Source: Lineus longissimus (lineage: Eukaryota > Nemertea > Pilidiophora > Heteronemertea > Lineidae). Taken from it: a DNA stretch of 64,000 nucleotides. Of this stretch, positions 61,027 through 64,000 are shown piece by piece (positions within the stretch are counted from its first letter, which is position 1; each line of letters starts with the position of its first letter). The notes under the pieces were generated by a model. It saw only the letters and a program-made list of their open reading frames with translations, searched no databases and was not told where the DNA came from. The position numbers were made by a program, and so were the translations under genes. The DNA lies in the NCBI RefSeq assembly GCF_910592395.1, contig NC_088317.1, forward strand, positions 4,278,001 through 4,342,000, in the 5' to 3' direction.

Positions 61027-61249
61027 TGTGACTCGCTCTACCAAAACTAGGCGCTTGTTGCATCTGAACTTGCCAGGTTGATACGGACTTGTTGTTCATT
61101 TCCCTATTGTAGACCTTTTGTGAAATATGACCAAATCAGTTTGTAATAGATTTCACAAAAGGTCTACAATAGGGAAATGAACAACAAGTCTGTGTCAACC
61201 TGTCAAGTTCAGATGCGACAAGCGCCCAGTTTTGGTAGAGCGAGTCACA
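61027..61249. mobile_element. Long foldback element, near-perfect arms of about 100 bp
   Basis: The arms start TGTGACTCGCTCTACCAAAA and pair along their full length with only a few mismatches, leaving a loop of about 20 bases. The sequence is related to the TGTGACCC element at 34112-34302 in the C11orf65-like gene. A target duplication is not clear. Confidence 0.85.
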
Positions 61250-62451
61250 AATATTGAAAACTCCAACCTTCAGAACTGTTAAAGAGATTCTATAGGCAGG
61301 AGCTAGACAGGCAAGATAAAGTTACACGAAGTCGCCGATAGGGGTCTCTCTCATCTTACAGTACATCAAAACTGATCAAGTTTGTATGAGGAATATATTT
61401 AGTAATGGATCAAGTGCCCTTGCTATGCAAATTGGTCACCCGAAGGTGGCCAATTTAACCTTCCTGAGCCTGCCTATAGTCCGCTTTAACTCCGCTACCA
61501 TTTTATCAACAGATTGGTTCAGTTTGAACTGCAGGTGTTGGTGCAAGCATTATTTCCACATTTTCTAACAGAACATTTGCAAAATGAATTTATCATCTTC
61601 CTTTATTGCTATTATCGTTGTTGAATCTGAATAATCGACCAGGAAGCCGGTTCAGTGTTGAACAGGGAAGACACGTCTTGGTGTTGGAAATCTTGAAATT
61701 TCTGAGCTCTGACCTGGAACTTTGGAATACATCGATTTGAATTGCTGTCCCAACTGTTAGTTCTAGATGCTTTATGTATGTAATATCCTACCCCTTATGC
61801 CCCTTTTAGCTCTAGAACACTAAATATGTGGAAACTGGTAATATTGGCAGCTGTTTTTAGTGTTTTTTTGGAAGTGCTACTTCTGCATACTTTCATTTTT
61901 GCACTTTGACAACCCCTTAACAGTATTTTCTATTAAGAATGCCCTCGGCACTCTATCCTCAAAGTCCCCAGCTGTTGTTTCGCAGAAGAAGTACGTTGTC
62001 TCGTTTCTCCGTGATTATTTTTTGCTAGAACGTTCCGAGGGCTGTATTAATTGATCTCAACGTTGACTTATCATGTCTTGTCTGGGGAGAGAAGAAGGGA
62101 AGTTGCATTCTGGAACTTACTCCTGCAGTCGGAGCAGAAAATGTTGACTTGTCTTGGGTATAGTACTGGAGGCTTATTCAGAATTCTACCCGCCTTCTTA
62201 TGACCAACATTGTCAAGCCTCGGGGCCAGATATGAAAAGATTTTAGCATAGACGGTATTTACTGATTGGATTTAGGCTAATTTTGGACCCACTACTGTGA
62301 GAAGTTAGAATCCATTATTCGTCTGATAAGTGCTGTTTATTCAAGAAGACTTCCTATATAAATTCTGCTCCGATTTTAGATAAGTGTCTTGTCTTATATA
62401 TTGTGATGTAACCATGTCAATTGTCTTGTGTGTATGTCATTCCATCATTAG

Positions 62452-62816
62452 TTAAGGGCCGCAAACAAGTGTTTAAATCGCAACAACCTGCGATAAAAAT
62501 CACAGCTGAGTGATTTTTGTCGCTTGTGATCATGATTGCAGGTCGCAGTGATTTGAATTGCTCGTTTGCCTCTGAAAATCCTAAAATGTCCAACAGACAA
62601 GAGATTTTTATTGCTGCGTCCGTGATGATTATCATTGCAGTGAGCGATATAAATATCGGTTGTCTGCGGGTAAGACTCATAAGCTGAGTTTGATAATCAC
62701 AGCTCGCAACTACCAACAGGGCTCTCAGTTACGCTAAATACACACCATATTTAGTGGTGTGCAATAATTATCGCAGGTCATTACAACAAAAGTCTCTCGT
62801 TTGCGGGGTTCCTTAG
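62452..62816. mobile_element. Possible TTAA foldback element
   Basis: The left end TTAAGGGCCGCAAACAAG resembles the inverse of the right end CTCGTTTGCGGGGTTCCTTA, though imperfectly. A clear internal hairpin is at 62489-62524 (CGATAAAAATCAC, loop AGCTGA, GTGATTTTTGTCG). Confidence 0.4.
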
Positions 62817-64000
62817 TCCTCGTACTTTATTCATCATCTTCCTTAATCCTGCTTTGGAACTTTTTTTTGTCGCCTTTTTTATAATGCATTTGAATTTTTC
62901 GTGTTTAAGATTACCCATAACCTATGATACATGTATATTCGTCGAAGTTTTGCCAATACTATTTGTTCTTTGAAGTTTTGAACATTTTCGATATGTCAGT
63001 TCATTACATTGTTTAAATGCCAGACAATGGCGCCGATGAACCAAGTTTTGAAAAGATTTTGTGGGCGTATACTTCTTCCCTTGTTCTTCATATCCATTTC
63101 CGAACTCATTGGCTCTTCTCTCATTCATGCAACACCCCGCCCCCTAATGCACTATAATGCATACTGGTAGTATAATACGTTGTAATGCATACATGTAGGC
63201 AAAGTTCATTGTAGATAATTTACTGATAGCAGAGGTTGATCTTTGGGGTAAATGTAACATACTGTGACACATTTGTAAATTTTCAAATTCAATTACAGAT
63301 TTCGAATTCTAACGAATTTGTCGGCCTTTGATATTCAATAAACTGCATTCTCAGCGAAATATCCTTGTTTCGTCATCGGAACAGATAAAACAGGTTGAAT
63401 GCAGTTTGCATCCATTATTGTTAACAAAACGGTTAATTTTAGCAGACATATTATATAAACAACACGGAACTAAATCGGAACTTCAGTATTTCATTTGTAA
63501 TTGATTGATTGATTGATTTTATATTGAGTTATATTCAGACATGATGATGACCTTTGATGATGTTGGCCACAAAATCCTAGATATATACAAAATGTTTTTT
63601 CCGTTGGTTTAGTCATGCCATCGATTTTTCATTGGTGTTAGTTCATTTATTTTTGAGGACGTCTGCTGATGTCAAACTAGATGTATTTTGTGGAGATGAT
63701 ACTTAGAGGTACCTTCGAAAGGGTTGTTAAGTATTGCTTTAGAATCAACATTGGACAATGTCTAAAAGTAAAACCATTGAAGATGATAGATCATCAAATA
63801 AATCAAAACCTAACACTGTCTACATCAGGTCAGCTGTTCCATAAAAACAAAGAAATACTTCAAGGAAGACAATCGGCAGGAGCCAGATCAGGTCAGATTA
63901 TAATAGCCGCACGTACACCACCTGAAAATGGACCACCATCTTGGTTCGCGAACAAATGCCGCACCATCGAAAATCCACCAAGCGCTTACACCAGCGCTGC

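Larger units (their letters stand above)
50724..64000. other. Intergenic DNA rich in foldback elements, no gene supported
   Basis: No reading frame here resembles a known family or can be joined to a partner exon. A hydrophobic frame at 52224-52505 and ATGGCGG-type starts such as 56177 were considered and left out. The recognisable content is the MITEs at 53.8, 58.5, 60.65, 60.84, 61.0 and 62.45 kb, a roughly 100-bp diverged tandem duplication near 54531 and 54631, and short ATTG repeats near 55450. Confidence 0.6.

Overview
This is a window from an animal (eukaryotic) nuclear genome. Genes are split into short exons with GT-AG introns, intergenic DNA is AT-rich and full of decayed transposons, and polyadenylation signals follow several of the genes. 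Six conserved metazoan genes can be assembled exon by exon. The taxon cannot be fixed from sequence alone. The gene repertoire and noise-like repeats suggest a marine invertebrate, perhaps a deuterostome such as an echinoderm or hemichordate, or a lophotrochozoan. That assignment is inference.

Layout. 1-23.8 kb: the 3' part of a YAP/Yorkie transcriptional co-activator gene on the + strand. Six exons run from the end of WW domain 1 to the C-terminal PDZ-binding tail. Its 15.4 kb intron holds a 35/38-bp minisatellite, a tRNA-derived SINE, MITE copies and a reverse-transcriptase relic. 23.8-33.2 kb: mostly gene-free, with a TTAA-type MITE, a small unidentified candidate exon and a decayed LINE fragment. 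33.2-36.5 kb (- strand): a C11orf65/MFI-like IQ-motif gene with eight coding exons and one duplicated pseudo-exon. 37.5-45.4 kb (+): a complete IFT80 gene with 15 coding exons. 46.4-47.5 kb (-): ANKRD39. 48.0-48.8 kb (+): an intronless ZDHHC24-like palmitoyltransferase. 49.9-50.7 kb (-): a TMEM126-family mitochondrial membrane protein. 50.7-64 kb: no supportable gene, but several well-preserved foldback elements.

Gene arrangement. C11orf65-like and IFT80 are head-to-head, and so are ANKRD39 and ZDHHC24 (about 500 bp apart). IFT80/ANKRD39 and ZDHHC24/TMEM126 converge tail-to-tail. The genes do not form one pathway: Hippo signalling, ciliary transport, S-acylation and mitochondrial biology are all represented. 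Human orthologues of four of the six (YAP1, C11orf65, ZDHHC24, TMEM126A/B) lie on chromosome arm 11q, so the cluster may keep part of an ancient linkage.

Most unusual observations. An IFT80 intron is 210 nt long, stop-free and in frame, and is built from 84-bp partial copies of the following exon. A 348-bp TTAA-flanked MITE in IFT80 contains two long hairpins. A recent 143-bp duplication of the IQ exon has lost its splice acceptor. A possible upstream ORF has a stop codon that overlaps the IFT80 start codon. I found no strong evidence for a wholly new biological system.
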